Below are positions 1 to 9,323 of a stretch of 64,000 nucleotides of DNA, in pieces (within the stretch, counting starts at the first letter, position 1; each line of letters starts with the position of its first letter). The notes under the pieces were generated by a model. The model was not told the DNA's origin. It saw nothing but the letters and a program-made list of their open reading frames with translations, and ran no database searches. The DNA comes from Marinobacter similis (GTDB lineage: Bacteria; Pseudomonadota; Gammaproteobacteria; Pseudomonadales; Oleiphilaceae): positions 682,001-746,000 of the forward strand of contig NZ_CP007151.1 of the NCBI RefSeq assembly GCF_000830985.1, in the 5' to 3' direction. The translations under genes and the position numbers were made by a program.

Positions 1-178
1 CCGGGTTAAGCATGGACTGCTGTATGGCGGCAAAAACCGGCTTGCGTGCCCGGTAGGTTTCTTCAGTGCTGGAACTGGCGGTTTCAGCATTGGCAATGTT
101 GGAAGCCGTGGTGTTCAGCCGCAGTGACTGAGCGGTCATGCCGGACCCAGCGATGTCAAAAATATTGCCTAATGACAT
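1..178 (-). CDS. flgC: Flagellar basal-body rod protein FlgC, partial
   Basis: Proximal rod component of the flagellar basal body, acting in the periplasm. Only the first 59 codons are present; the gene runs off the left edge of the window. The N-terminus (MSLGNIFDIAGSGMTAQSLR, then LNTTASNIANAET) is the rod/hook family heptad-rich N-terminal helix with the SxRLNxxASNIANA signature. The start ATG at 178 lies 35 bases after the flgB stop, as expected for a flgBC operon, with a GGAGA ribosome site just upstream. Read directly; the assignment as FlgC rather than another rod protein rests on position after flgB and on the N-terminal residues. Confidence 0.93.
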   Translation of the reverse strand, partial: MSLGNIFDIAGSGMTAQSLRLNTTASNIANAETASSSTEETYRARKPVFAAIQQSMLNP

Positions 179-212
179 GTTGTCTCTCCTTCGCTAAACG
201 CGTCGCTGCGGC

Positions 213-611
213 TTACTCGCCCTTGATGGCTTTGGTCAGCCCGGAAAACTTGCTGCTCAGAAACTGGAAGCTGGCCTGGTAGTCCATGGCGTTGCGCATG
301 AACCGGGTCTGCTCCTGCTGGGCATCGACAGTGTTGCCGTCCAGTGATGGCTGGTGCGGGGTGCGGTAAAGCAAATCACCGCTGGCAGAGTCTGTGGACG
401 TGTCCATGTGGCCATCGTCCGTCTTGGCCATTTCAAATCCGGAAACGCTCTGCTGAGCCTTCTGCATCATCGCCTGGAAATCGACGTCCCGCGCCTTGTA
501 GCCCGGAGTGTCAGCATTGGCGAGGTTATTCGCCAACACTTCCGCCCGCTTTACCCGGGCTTCCAGCGCCTGAGCGTGAACTCCCAGAGCGTTATCAAAT
601 GAAATTGCCAT
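213..611 (-). CDS. flgB: Flagellar basal-body rod protein FlgB
   Basis: Proximal rod subunit at the base of the flagellar rod, 132 residues. The N-terminus MAISFDNALGVHAQALEAR and the NNLANADTPGYKARDVDF motif are diagnostic of FlgB. The C-terminal helix ends in SSKFSGLTKAIKGE, typical of the family. I chose ATG 611 rather than the upstream in-frame codon at 647 because GGGAGG stands 4 bases before it and the protein then begins at the normal place. It is the first gene of the operon, followed by flgC. A sigma-54-type promoter lies 68-83 bases upstream (see separate entry), matching the FleQ/RpoN hierarchy of pseudomonad-type flagellar systems. Confidence 0.96.
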   Translation of the reverse strand: MAISFDNALGVHAQALEARVKRAEVLANNLANADTPGYKARDVDFQAMMQKAQQSVSGFEMAKTDDGHMDTSTDSASGDLLYRTPHQPSLDGNTVDAQQEQTRFMRNAMDYQASFQFLSSKFSGLTKAIKGE

Positions 612-678
612 ACTGCCTCCCAAATTCTGCACTCGTCTGCCGGCCAATCTTGCCGGTTGTGCTCTTTGACAGGGTTAA

Positions 679-694
679 AGCAAAGCAGATGCCA
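679..694 (-). promoter_or_regulatory. Sigma-54 (RpoN) promoter of the flgB operon
   Basis: On the minus strand the sequence reads TGGCATCTGCTTTGCT. It carries the invariant GG (-24) and GC (-12) at exact spacing and TTGCT at the -12 element, against the consensus TGGCACG-N4-TTGCW. The predicted start is near 668, leaving a 5' leader of about 57 bases before flgB. In Pseudomonas-type flagellar hierarchies flgB is a class III RpoN/FleR-dependent gene, so context supports the call. No enhancer site was identified. Confidence 0.75.
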
Positions 695-850
695 GAATTG
701 GAAAAGCTAGCCAGGGAGCGGCGAAACGAGGAGTTGAGGCAAGGAAGGCACTGAAAAGACGGGGCAAAACCAAGGATCACATCGGGAAAGCGGCAAACTG
801 TTTCCCCCGACCGGCGGGCCGGGGGATGCGGCCGGCATCAGACGCCTGGT

Positions 851-1405
851 TCAGCCGTTCCAGTGCTGGACAAAATCGGAGGTTTCCGGCCTCGGCACCG
901 GGGGCTTTTCCGACGACACCGTACCCGTGTAGAGAAAGCCGACAATTGATTCGGTCTCATTGAGACCCAGCCCCTGGTGTACTTGTGTGTGATAGGCCGG
1001 ACTCCCGGTGCGCCACATCACACCAAATCCGGCTTCCTGCAAGGCCAACTCCAGAAAACTCATGCCGGCTGCTGCAGACATAATCTGCTCAACCTCCGGG
1101 ACTTTGGGATGCGGCGTCGGAGACGCAATTCCTACGATAACCATCGGCGCCCTCAGCGGTGCCCTGCGCAGTTTTTCAATTGCCTGCTCGTCACTGTTAT
1201 TGGCACAGGTAGAAGCAAACAGGTCGCCCAGGGCTTTCAGACCCTCGCCTTCGATGACCAGGTAGCGCCAGGGGCGCAGGAGCGCATGATCAGGCGCTCG
1301 CGCAGCACAGGCAAAGGCGCGCTCGAGGGTTTTAGAATCGGGTGCTGGTGCCTCCAGCCTTGGCTCGGAAGCCCGGTTGAGCAGGAATTCGCTGACTGCG
1401 GTCAT
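851..1405 (-). CDS. Nitroreductase family flavoprotein (YdjA-like)
   Basis: Small FMN-dependent oxidoreductase of the nitroreductase superfamily, 184 residues, cytosolic. The N-terminal RASEPRLEAPAPD, the ACAARAPDHALLRPWRYLVI phosphate/FMN loop and the later AGFGVMWRTG and GFLYTGT segments follow the YdjA subgroup (about 183 residues in E. coli). YdjA-type enzymes reduce nitroaromatics weakly and their natural substrate is unknown. It is monocistronic, divergent from the DUF962 gene at 1548. No frameshift. The subgroup is inferred from length and motifs; substrate is not assignable. Confidence 0.88.
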   Translation of the reverse strand: MTAVSEFLLNRASEPRLEAPAPDSKTLERAFACAARAPDHALLRPWRYLVIEGEGLKALGDLFASTCANNSDEQAIEKLRRAPLRAPMVIVGIASPTPHPKVPEVEQIMSAAAGMSFLELALQEAGFGVMWRTGSPAYHTQVHQGLGLNETESIVGFLYTGTVSSEKPPVPRPETSDFVQHWNG

Positions 1406-1547
1406 ATCGTCTCGCTATCGAATAATGGTTTCAGGAATCTTGGCCATAGTTAGGGACTCAGGTGAATTGTGGGTTACACCTAATACTGCTAACCTTTAGT
1501 CGTAGTCCGGCCTACCTAAAAATTAAAAACAACTTAGTAGCAGCACC

Positions 1548-1859
1548 ATGAGTGAGCAACAAACGTTTAACAACTTTTCCGAATTCTATCCCTACTACCT
1601 CGAAGAACACAGCGACGTTATGTGTCGTCGACTTCACTTCGTGGGCAGTCTGCTGGTTCTGATTGTCACAGCTTGGGCGCTAATGTCCGGGAAGCTGGCG
1701 TGGCTCCTACTGGTGCCGGTCATTGGCTACGGCTTCGCCTGGGTTGGCCATTTCAAATTCGAGAAGAACCGACCCGCTACGTTTAAACACCCGCTATACA
1801 GCCTTGCGGGCGATTGGGTCATGTTCAGAGATATGCTCATTGGCCGGATTCGCTTCTAG
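1548..1859 (+). CDS. DUF962 / Mpo1-like membrane protein
   Basis: A 103-residue protein with an acidic, aromatic N-terminus (NFSEFYPYYLEEHSD), the conserved CRRLHFVGS segment, two hydrophobic spans at about residues 31-48 and 50-66, and the C-terminal WVGHFKFEKNRPATF block. These conserved His, Glu and Asn positions define the DUF962 family, whose yeast member Mpo1 is an Fe(II)-dependent dioxygenase in 2-hydroxy fatty acid alpha-oxidation. Activity of bacterial short forms is unproven. The stop overlaps closely with the candidate start of the adenylate cyclase gene (one base apart), suggesting co-transcription. No strong ribosome site is visible before the ATG. Confidence 0.88.
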   Translation: MSEQQTFNNFSEFYPYYLEEHSDVMCRRLHFVGSLLVLIVTAWALMSGKLAWLLLVPVIGYGFAWVGHFKFEKNRPATFKHPLYSLAGDWVMFRDMLIGRIRF

Positions 1860-1860
1860 C

Positions 1861-3287
1861 ATGGTTAGCGTTCCGCCGGAGCTGCGCAGCCCCAGCAGCG
1901 CACTGACCATGGATCATCACAATCATCCTGTAGTGATCCCCCCGATGCCGGACTATAACGGCCGGATTCTTGCCTATACCGCGACTGCCGTCATTATCGT
2001 TACCGGCGCGCTCCAGGGAGCCTTCGAGCAATGGTTGTTGTGGCTGGTGGCCGGTGCCCTGACCTGGCCCCACATAGCTCACGCACTGACCCGCCGCACC
2101 TTCCTCCAGCACTCGCCCCGTATCCGTCATAAGATGCTAATTTTTGATTGCATGGTTGGCGGCGCCTTTATTGGCTGTATCGGTTGGTGGCCATACCATC
2201 GGTGTCTGTGGTGCTGATGTTGATGTTCAGTTGCCTTATTGTTGGCGGCATACGGCAATGGTTTCTGGGCAGCATCTTTATGGCCGCGGCCATTGCGGCC
2301 TCCGTCGCCATTGTAGGGCCTTCCGAGTCGCTGGAATCACCACTGCTGACCAGCATTCTCGCAATTTGCGCCACCGGTCTTTATATCTGCCTCACTGCCT
2401 ACTACTCGCACCAGCAGGCCCAGGCACTGATGCTGGCCAAAACCCAAATCCAGAATCAGCGCGAACAATCCATCGCCCTCTCCCACAAGCTGTCCAAGTA
2501 CCTGTCACCCCAGGTCTGGCAGTCGATCTTCACCGGTGAGCGCGACGTTCGCCTCGAAACCCAGCGCAAGAAACTGGCCGTGTTCTTTTCCGATATCAAG
2601 GGCTTTACCGAGCTGTCGGAAGAAATGGAACCGGAGGCGCTGACAGAACTCCTGAACCACTACTTCAACGAAATGTCAGAAGTGGCGCTAAAGTACGGCG
2701 GCACCATCGACAAGTTCGTTGGCGATTCCATTATGGTGTTCTTTGGCGACCCCACCAGCCGTGGCCAACGAGAGGACGCCTTTGCCTGCGTTTCCATGGC
2801 GGTTGAGATGCGCAAGCACATGAAGATCATGCGCCAGAAATGGCGCAGTCAGGGCATCAAGACGCCCTTGCAGATCCGGATGGGGATTAGCACCGGGTAT
2901 ACCACCGTGGGTAACTTCGGTGCCGAAAACCGGATGGACTACACCATCATCGGTAAGGAAGTAAATCTGGCGAGCCGGCTGGAATCACTTGCCGACCCCG
3001 GTGAGATCCTGATTTCGTATGAAACCTTCTCGCTCATCAAAGACAAGATCATGTGCCGGGATAAAGGCGAAATTACGGTAAAGGGCTTCGGCAAACCCGT
3101 GCCCATTTACGAAGTGGTCGATTTCCGCAGGGACATGGGCCCCCACCGCAGCTTTCTCGAACATGAGCACAGTGGTTTTGCCATGTACCTGGATTCCGAC
3201 AAAGTGACCGAGAGAGAACGGGAGGCCATCCTGGCTGCCCTGGAGGATGCCGCAGACCGGCTGCGCCAGGAAGAAGGCGCGTCCTGA
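1861..3287 (+). CDS. cyaB: MASE2 membrane adenylate cyclase (CyaB-like), frameshifted in this sequence
   Basis: Class III adenylate/guanylate cyclase anchored by an N-terminal MASE2 domain, the layout of Pseudomonas aeruginosa CyaB (463 residues), which makes the cAMP that activates Vfr. Hydrophobic helices occupy about residues 35-180. The catalytic domain follows an EQSIALSHKLSKYLSPQ linker and shows FFSDIKGFT (metal-binding Asp), KFVGDSIMVFFGDP, RMGISTGYTTVGNFGAENRMDYT and NLASRLE. The reading frame changes by one base near 2175-2195 inside the membrane domain; adding one base gives 475 residues. ATG 1909 is an alternative start giving 459 residues. I infer a base-calling loss, as in many genes here, not a pseudogene. 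cAMP rather than cGMP as product is inferred from the CyaB resemblance. Confidence 0.86.
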
Positions 3288-3333
3288 GCTAAATGAGCCG
3301 CCGTCCGCTCCCCTCTTTCCCTTTGATCTGCCG

Positions 3334-4152
3334 CTACTGACGAACCAGCCTGCCAGAGCTGTCCTGAGTAGGTTCAGTAGCGCGCCAAGGATTGATATCC
3401 AATCCGCCTCTTCGCGTATAGCGGGCACATACCATGAGCTTTTCCGGCTGGCACTGTGCCATTAAATCCGTAAACACCGTTTCCACACAGTGCTCGTGGA
3501 AATCCTGTTTTTGCCGGAAACTGACGACGTATTTAAGCAAACCCGCCCGATCAAGCTTGGGCCCGGTATAGCTCACCATGAGTGTGGCCCAGTCTGGCTG
3601 CCCCGTCACCGGACAATTGCTCTTCAGGAGGTGCGAGCACAGCTTCTCGGTGACCACTTCACCGCTGGCACTCAGCGACTCCGGGGAATACTCGTAAACC
3701 ACATCGCTGACCGGCTCATCGTCAATAAGCTCGTAACCCTGGGGCCGGCCAAAGGCATCACCCGGCTCATCCACGCTCTTCATATCAACCTGAACAGCGG
3801 CACCGCAGGCGCTGGAGAGGTCATCAGTGATGGTTTTGGCAACCTGCTCAGGCGATGAAAACGCGCTCTGGTTGAACGAATTCAGGTACAGCTTAAGGGA
3901 CTTGGACTCAATGATGGACGGCGATGCGGCCGGAAATCGGATTTCCGCCCAGGCCACAGCCGGCACACCACTCAAACGAAGCCAGGACACCTCCCAGGCC
4001 TGCCAGAGATCTTCTCCAAACCAGGGCCAGCGGCCATCGTTTAGCCCAATCCGGCGACGGTTTTCATCCCGGGCAACCGGGAACAGCAAAGATGGATCAT
4101 ACCGGTCCGGGTATTCGCTGGCTTTCCCCAGCGGTGCGTTGTGAAGCGCCAT
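3334..4152 (-). CDS. queF: NADPH-dependent 7-cyano-7-deazaguanine reductase QueF (long form)
   Basis: Reduces preQ0 to preQ1 in queuosine biosynthesis, cytosolic. At 272 residues it is the long bimodular type (E. coli 282 residues). Visible signatures are ESKSLKLYLNSFNQ (substrate/NADPH binding loop), the catalytic cysteine in SNCPVTGQPDWATL, and GGLDINPWR near the C-terminus. The frame is intact. It converges with the cyclase gene, and 14 bases separate it from the ABC permease upstream on the same strand, so it could be the last gene of a yadGH-queF transcript. Confidence 0.96.
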   Translation of the reverse strand: MALHNAPLGKASEYPDRYDPSLLFPVARDENRRRIGLNDGRWPWFGEDLWQAWEVSWLRLSGVPAVAWAEIRFPAASPSIIESKSLKLYLNSFNQSAFSSPEQVAKTITDDLSSACGAAVQVDMKSVDEPGDAFGRPQGYELIDDEPVSDVVYEYSPESLSASGEVVTEKLCSHLLKSNCPVTGQPDWATLMVSYTGPKLDRAGLLKYVVSFRQKQDFHEHCVETVFTDLMAQCQPEKLMVCARYTRRGGLDINPWRATEPTQDSSGRLVRQ

Positions 4153-4166
4153 AAAAGTTCCTGAAA

Positions 4167-4940
4167 TCAGTGACGGATGCCTTTGCCCCGGGCCAGCATT
4201 TTCAGGGCAATGAACGCCAGCAGGGAAATAAAGACGAGAATCATACCAAGAGATACGAACGGATTAACGTCCGAGACCCCGAGAATGCCAAACCGGAAGC
4301 CATTAACCATGTACAGAATCGGGTTAGCCATGGACACGCCCTGCCAGAACTCCGGCAACATATCGATGCTGTAGAAAACGCCGCCCAAATAAGTCAGCGG
4401 TGTCAGCACAAAGGTCGGCACGATGGAGATGTCGTCAAACTTAGTGGCCAGCATGGCGTTGATAAAACCGCCAAGGGAGAACAACGCAGACGTCAGAAAC
4501 ACCGTCACCACCATCATCGGCAAACTGTGAATGGTCAGACTGGTAAACGCCAGCGACAGCAGGGTAACGATCAGGCCGATACCAAGCCCGCGAGCCATTC
4601 CGCCACACACGTAGCCAGCGAGGATGACCCAGTTCGGAACCGGTGAGACCAGCAGCTCCTCGATGCTGCGCTGAAACTTCATTGAGAAGAACGACGACAC
4701 CACATTGGCGTAGGAGTTGGTGATCACCGCCATCATGATCAGACCAGGAACGATAAACGCCATGTAGTCGAAGCCGCCCATCTCACCGATTCGCGAGCCA
4801 ATGAGGTTGCCAAAAATGATGAAGTACAGGGTCATGGTGACCGCAGGCGGCAGCAGGGTCTGGGCCCAGATTCGAGTAAAACGGCGGATTTCCCGGGTCA
4901 CAATAGTGTTGAATGCGGTAGCTAGCGCCTGGGCCCTCAT
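4167..4940 (-). CDS. yadH: ABC-2 type transporter permease (YadH-like)
   Basis: Integral membrane half of an ABC exporter, 257 residues with about six hydrophobic segments (for example LPPAVTMTLYFIIFGNLIG, DYMAFIVPGLIMMAVITNSY). The family motifs FQRSIEELLVSPV and LTPLTYLGGVFYSIDMLP mark the ABC2 membrane family. The ATG overlaps the stop of the ATPase gene (ATGA), so the pair is translationally coupled. E. coli YadGH has no proven substrate; drug, lipid or polysaccharide export are family possibilities only. Confidence 0.92.
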   Translation of the reverse strand: MRAQALATAFNTIVTREIRRFTRIWAQTLLPPAVTMTLYFIIFGNLIGSRIGEMGGFDYMAFIVPGLIMMAVITNSYANVVSSFFSMKFQRSIEELLVSPVPNWVILAGYVCGGMARGLGIGLIVTLLSLAFTSLTIHSLPMMVVTVFLTSALFSLGGFINAMLATKFDDISIVPTFVLTPLTYLGGVFYSIDMLPEFWQGVSMANPILYMVNGFRFGILGVSDVNPFVSLGMILVFISLLAFIALKMLARGKGIRH

Positions 4941-5886
4941 GCGACACCCTCCAGGCTATTTTTCGATTCCGAGGCGTTTTCCTCCACCATACGAATAAAC
5001 AACTCCTCGAGGCGGTTCGCCTTGGTTCGCATACTGACTACCTTGATATCCAACCTGTCCAACTGAACGAATACCTGATTCAAGCCCTGGCCCTTCTGTA
5101 CATCCACCTCCAGCGCCCCTTCCCCATCGATGCGAGTGGAAAAATCCGCCAGCTCCGGCGCTGATGTCAACGGTGTGGCCGTATCCAGCACGAAGGTCTC
5201 GACGCTCAGCTCCTGCAACAAGTCTTTCTTGCTGGTGTTCTTCAGAATCCGACCGTGATCAATGATGGCGATGTTGCGGCACAGGGCTTCCGCTTCCTCC
5301 AGGTAGTGAGTGGTCAGGATTATGGTGGTGCCCTGACGGTTCATCTCCTCAAGGAAGGCCCACATAGAGCGACGAAGCTCGATATCCACCCCCGCGGTAG
5401 GCTCATCCAGAATCAGTAGCTTGGGCTCATGAACCAGGGCCCGGGCGATCATCAGCCGCCGTTTCATACCGCCGGACAACATACGCGCAGGCGTATCCCG
5501 CTTCTCCCACAAACCCAGTTTCTTGAGGTATTTCTCGGCCGACACCGACGCCTGTTTGAGCGGAATGCCGTAGTAACCGGCCTGGGTCGTGACAATGTCG
5601 AAGACCTTCTCAAACTGATTGAAATTGAATTCCTGTGGCACCACGCCAAGGTTCAGCTTGGCATCTGACAAGTGGGTGTCTATGTCCTTGCCGAACACTC
5701 GCACCTTGCCGGCAGACTTGTTTACCAATGAACAGACAATACCCAGCGTGGTGGATTTGCCGGCACCGTTGGTCCGAGCAATGCAAAGAAATCACCTTCG
5801 ACGACGTGCAAGTCGATTCCCTTAAGGGCTTCGAAACCATCACCGTAGGTCTTGATCAGACCTTCAATCTCAAGAGCGTGGGTCAT
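4937..5886 (-). CDS. yadG: ABC transporter ATP-binding protein (YadG-like), frameshifted at Walker A
   Basis: ATPase partner of the downstream permease. It starts MTHALEIEGLIKTYGDGFEALKG. As written, the frame breaks exactly in the Walker A loop: LLGP is followed by nonsense, but adding one base at about 5771 (GG to GGG on the plus strand) restores LLGPNGAGKSTTLGIVC. Downstream are the Q-loop region (VVPQEFNFN), the signature MLSGGMKRRLMIARAL, Walker B LLILDEPTAGVD and the switch histidine in TTHYLEEAE. Corrected length is 316 residues (E. coli YadG 308). Loss of an essential loop by one base in a run, with everything else preserved, points to a sequence error. Confidence 0.9.
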
Positions 5887-6161
5887 AAACCATCCTGAAT
5901 TCCGCGGCACTAACCCCCAGCAGGAACATCCACCGGGGCCAACATTTAGAATGCTATAGAAAGTGCTATTGATTGTGGCAGCTCGGGCTATTTCAAGGTG
6001 CAAAACCCACCGCCGGAATCCGGGGCAAAAACGGAAACTGCGACGAGTATCCCGATATCCGCAGCACCCCATCCCTATAATCCGGTTACAACAACTTACA
6101 AACGACGAGCTCACTCTTCGATTGGAGCGTGACGCCCGCGTACCGGGAACCGAAGCAAACC

Positions 6162-7279
6162 ATGAGATCTGCGCAATTGATTCGAGTGTCAGCGACCCTG
6201 GTAATTACCCTCGCCCTCACCGGATGCCTGGACGACGGTGGCTCGGACAGCAACGACACCAGCGTCGGCCGGCTTAACTACAACGGCTTCAGCGGACTGA
6301 CCTATCAGACCCAAAGCCAGCGTGGCACTACCAATGCCAAGGGCGAATTCCACTATTATCCGGGCGAAACCCTAAGTCTTTGGGTCGGTGACTTGGCTCT
6401 CGTTAAAGATGTTCCCGCCCAGAAGTACGTCACCCTCCTGGAGTTCGTGCCAGATATTCGAGCCGCTCTGACCGATCCCGCAACCGACGATGAAGGCTTG
6501 AGCACGCACATCATCAGAGAGCAGCTGCTGCTAGATAACGCGGAACTGAGGAATATCACCCGATTTCTGATGAGCCTGAACTGGAAGGGAGACGTAGCTA
6601 AGGGCCAGGGTGTCGACATCCGGGAAAGAGTCATCAGCCAGCTGAACGCTGCCCTGCCCAACCTGCCTGAACCGATCAACTTCAGCGTCAGCGAAGCGGC
6701 GTTCACCGGTTCGGATGAGGACGTCTCACCCGCCAACCGCATACTGGCAGAAATCTGTTTCTACCCGGAAGGTCATTCTTTATGTGACGAACCGCCAACA
6801 AAAGAGGAAATAGAACTGGCGCCCTCCCGGCCGGAAAACGAAGCGATCGAGACCCAAATATTACCTATAAAGAAGACCTGGAAAACACCCGTAATCGCAT
6901 CCTCGACGCCATCCGAACTCTAGACGACACACTGTCGAACGACCTGGAGTCCTATCTTTCCCGGGAACTCACAGCCATAACAGCAGCGGTGGCGAACCGC
7001 TATTACCTGGATGAGCACGTTGCCAGCCATACGGCCAGTGATACCTGGGTGCAGTCTGTGCGCATCCGGAGGATTGACGGCGCTGCGGAAATAGGAGATA
7101 TCGAAGCCATCAGCACGCGAACGGATCAGGTCGCCATTCACGCGACCAACTGGCAGGAAGCCGAATTCGACTACTTCGTTACGGGAGACGCGGGCGGAGA
7201 GTCTGAGCTGGTGGTCAGTTTCCGCCCGGAAGATACTTATCGGTGGATTCGCAAACAGTTGCGGGTAATCATCCGCTGA
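6162..7279 (+). CDS. Predicted lipoprotein of unknown function, frameshifted
   Basis: Signal peptide MRSAQLIRVSATLVITLAL with lipobox LTGC at about residues 21-24, followed by an acidic stretch DDGGSDSND, so the mature protein should be lipid-anchored after the signal is removed. The rest is globular without a domain I recognise; it has pieces such as GEFHYYPGETLSLWVGD resembling repeats seen in secreted beta-rich proteins. One base is missing near 6853 (CCC, expected CCCC); correction joins the two halves through EDLENTRNRILDAIRTLDD to a 372-residue protein ending RWIRKQLRVIIR. Its last 11 bases overlap the convergent HD-GYP gene. Confidence 0.7.
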
Positions 7280-8573
7280 TCAAACGGTTCAAACTCCAGC
7301 GGGACTCCGCGCCGGTCACATCATAACCCGCCGGATCCAGGTCTTCCGTGCCATGAGGCAGGCACTCCCGAATGGTAACCGCCTCGGCAGCCGTCCTGGC
7401 TGCGTTGTGGCGGGCAAGGTCGATAATCTTGGCCGACTTCAACGGATTGCAGTCGCTGTCCGTCATCAACATGATGCGCGGCCACAAGCGGCGCTCGGGG
7501 GAATGTGACATCACCATCCCACGCTGGCCGTCCGAGAGTTCCACCAGGCTACCCGTTGGTAGATACCGATGGACTGAATGAAGCTCTCCACCAGATCATC
7601 CTGGAACTCGATGTTCCTCATTTCATACAACAGGGCAACGGCCTTGTCCGGCGTGACCGGCACTTCAGCTTCTCTGGGGCCAATCAACGATTCAAAAAAT
7701 TCGGCGATACCCGCAATCTTGGCCAACAGCGGAATACGGTCACCGCGGACACCTTCCGGGAAACCTGAGCCGTTATGGCGCTCACGATGCCCCTGAACAA
7801 CGCTCAGGACCGCCCGGGACAGGCCGCTGTCCGACAGCATCTCCACCCCCTTGTCCACGTACTCCCGATACTGGACGTATTCGTTGGCGTCCAACTGACC
7901 TTCGCGACTCAGAAGCTCTTTTGGCAGTGCACTCTTGCCCACCTGCGACAACAGGCACCCCAGCCCAAGGTGATTCAGTAGGCCTTCGTTCAGCCCCAGG
8001 TGCCGACCGCACACCAGAGCCCATACTGCTGTGTTCAGGCATGCCGGTAGACATAATCGTCGTGCTGACGTGTTCGACTCAGCAACAACAAGGCATCAGG
8101 TTGACGCACCACACTGCTCACCATCTTGCTGGTGACTTCGGCAATGGCTTGAGGTCAACCACGCCATTAACCCTAACCGTGTCAAACAGCCGGTGAAGTG
8201 CCATATCCGCATCATCCAGAAGACGTTTTGACGCTTTAGCTTCTTTTTTCAGGGTGGTCACTTCTTCGTAGCGAACCGGCTCACGGATAGTCAGCGGCGG
8301 CAACTGCAGGACATCTCGACCCTGACCTCTCCGGCCAGCCTTACGGCCGAAACGGGGAGCGCTGCTTTCAGGCGACTCATGGACACCACGTACCTCGGCA
8401 ATGTCCACCATCACCCACTTGCAGTGAGAAGCCAGGGCCCGAACGTCGTCCTGAGATCGCACATGAAATCCCTGGATGGGGAAAGGAGTCTGGTGCCAGG
8501 GCCTGTCCAGATCAGACACAAACATGCCCACTTCCAGATCATGCACCGCAATTTTCTTTTGCTGGACGCCCAC
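7269..8573 (-). CDS. DUF3391 + degenerate HD-GYP domain protein, three frameshifts
   Basis: N-terminal DUF3391 domain (KKIAVHDLEVGMFVSDLDRPW) followed by an HD-GYP c-di-GMP phosphodiesterase fold. Three one-base losses, near 8147, 8038 and 7558, each in GG/CC runs, must be restored; the product is then 435 residues. The catalytic HD pair, normally in LLHDIGK, reads LLSQVGK, and GYP reads GFP in HNGSGFPEG, so metal binding and hydrolysis are probably lost. Pseudomonas PA2572 is a known protein with the same domains and a lost HD pair. The start is GTG 8573 with GAGGTG upstream. A perfect CRP/Vfr palindrome lies 143 bases before the start. Function is inferred to be c-di-GMP sensing or protein interaction rather than degradation. 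Confidence 0.8.
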
Positions 8574-8715
8574 AGGTCACCTCAATACGGAAACTTTTCG
8601 ATGGCTACCATTTTGGCGAAGTGACCAATAGAGTCCATAACAGTTTGGTAGCACGAAGTAACCAGAGAGCGACGAAGGGTAACGTTTTAGCTCAGAAGGA
8701 AACAAAATGTAGGAT

Positions 8716-8731
8716 TGTGATGACGGTCACA
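8716..8731. promoter_or_regulatory. CRP/Vfr-type cAMP-receptor binding site
   Basis: TGTGATGACGGTCACA is a perfect match to TGTGA-N6-TCACA, the core consensus of Crp and Vfr. It lies between the start of the HD-GYP gene (8573, minus strand) and the end of the upstream lipoprotein gene (8750). Its position fits control of the HD-GYP gene. The extra GTCAC units just to the right (8750-8760) lie in the neighbouring coding sequence. The effect, activation or repression, cannot be told because no clear -10/-35 pair was found. Confidence 0.6.
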
Positions 8732-8749
8732 CGGCAACGTCAAAATGTG

Positions 8750-9322
8750 TCACTTTGCGTCACACACCGAGTCATCGAATTCTGGCATTTTAGCGCGAAG
8801 CGAGCCACGGGGCGCCTTTCGGACATACACGGTATAAGGAACCGGAGAGGCCCGTAGGTAGTCAAGGTTACGTTCTTCGTCACCTGCCTGCACCGTCCTG
8901 GAAACCGGAGCACAGGAAACCAGGAGGTCAAGGCTGCCGCCAATTTCTGCGACTCTGGCCTGAGGATCGGAGGGTTCCGCCACCATGCAGCTCACGCCAT
9001 CTGTAGCCAACTTGCCACTCGGCGCGTGCAGGTCCTGGCCGGCCTCACCGCATGCGCGGATACCTGTGCCACACTCACCGGCTTGGGGATCAGCGCTGTC
9101 TCGCAACCGCCAGACCCGCTCACTGCATTGGGTTTCAACCCGAATCGCAGTGGCCTTGTCACTCGTGAACCACCAGTCCGGGTAATCTGCGCTTTGCCAC
9201 GACAACCGGATTTGGCGGGATTCACCGGCAGAGTTCTCGGCAGGGAACATCGCATAATGGGAATGATAAGAGGCACAACCCGAGGAGACGGCGGCAACAA
9301 GCACCAGGCACAGCAGTTTCAT
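8750..9322 (-). CDS. Predicted lipoprotein of unknown function
   Basis: 190 residues from ATG 9322. The N-terminus MKLLCLVLVAAVSSGCASY has a clear signal peptide and lipobox SSGC, so the mature protein is a predicted lipoprotein. It contains seven or so further cysteines (for example ETQCSERVW, GECGTGIRACG, GVSCMVAE, LLVSCAPV), suggesting disulfides in the periplasm. No known domain is recognised. The start is one base after the stop of the PilZ gene upstream, so the two are co-transcribed; a role near the c-di-GMP genes is only positional. The frame is intact. Confidence 0.72.
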   Translation of the reverse strand: MKLLCLVLVAAVSSGCASYHSHYAMFPAENSAGESRQIRLSWQSADYPDWWFTSDKATAIRVETQCSERVWRLRDSADPQAGECGTGIRACGEAGQDLHAPSGKLATDGVSCMVAEPSDPQARVAEIGGSLDLLVSCAPVSRTVQAGDEERNLDYLRASPVPYTVYVRKAPRGSLRAKMPEFDDSVCDAK

Positions 9323-9323
9323 G

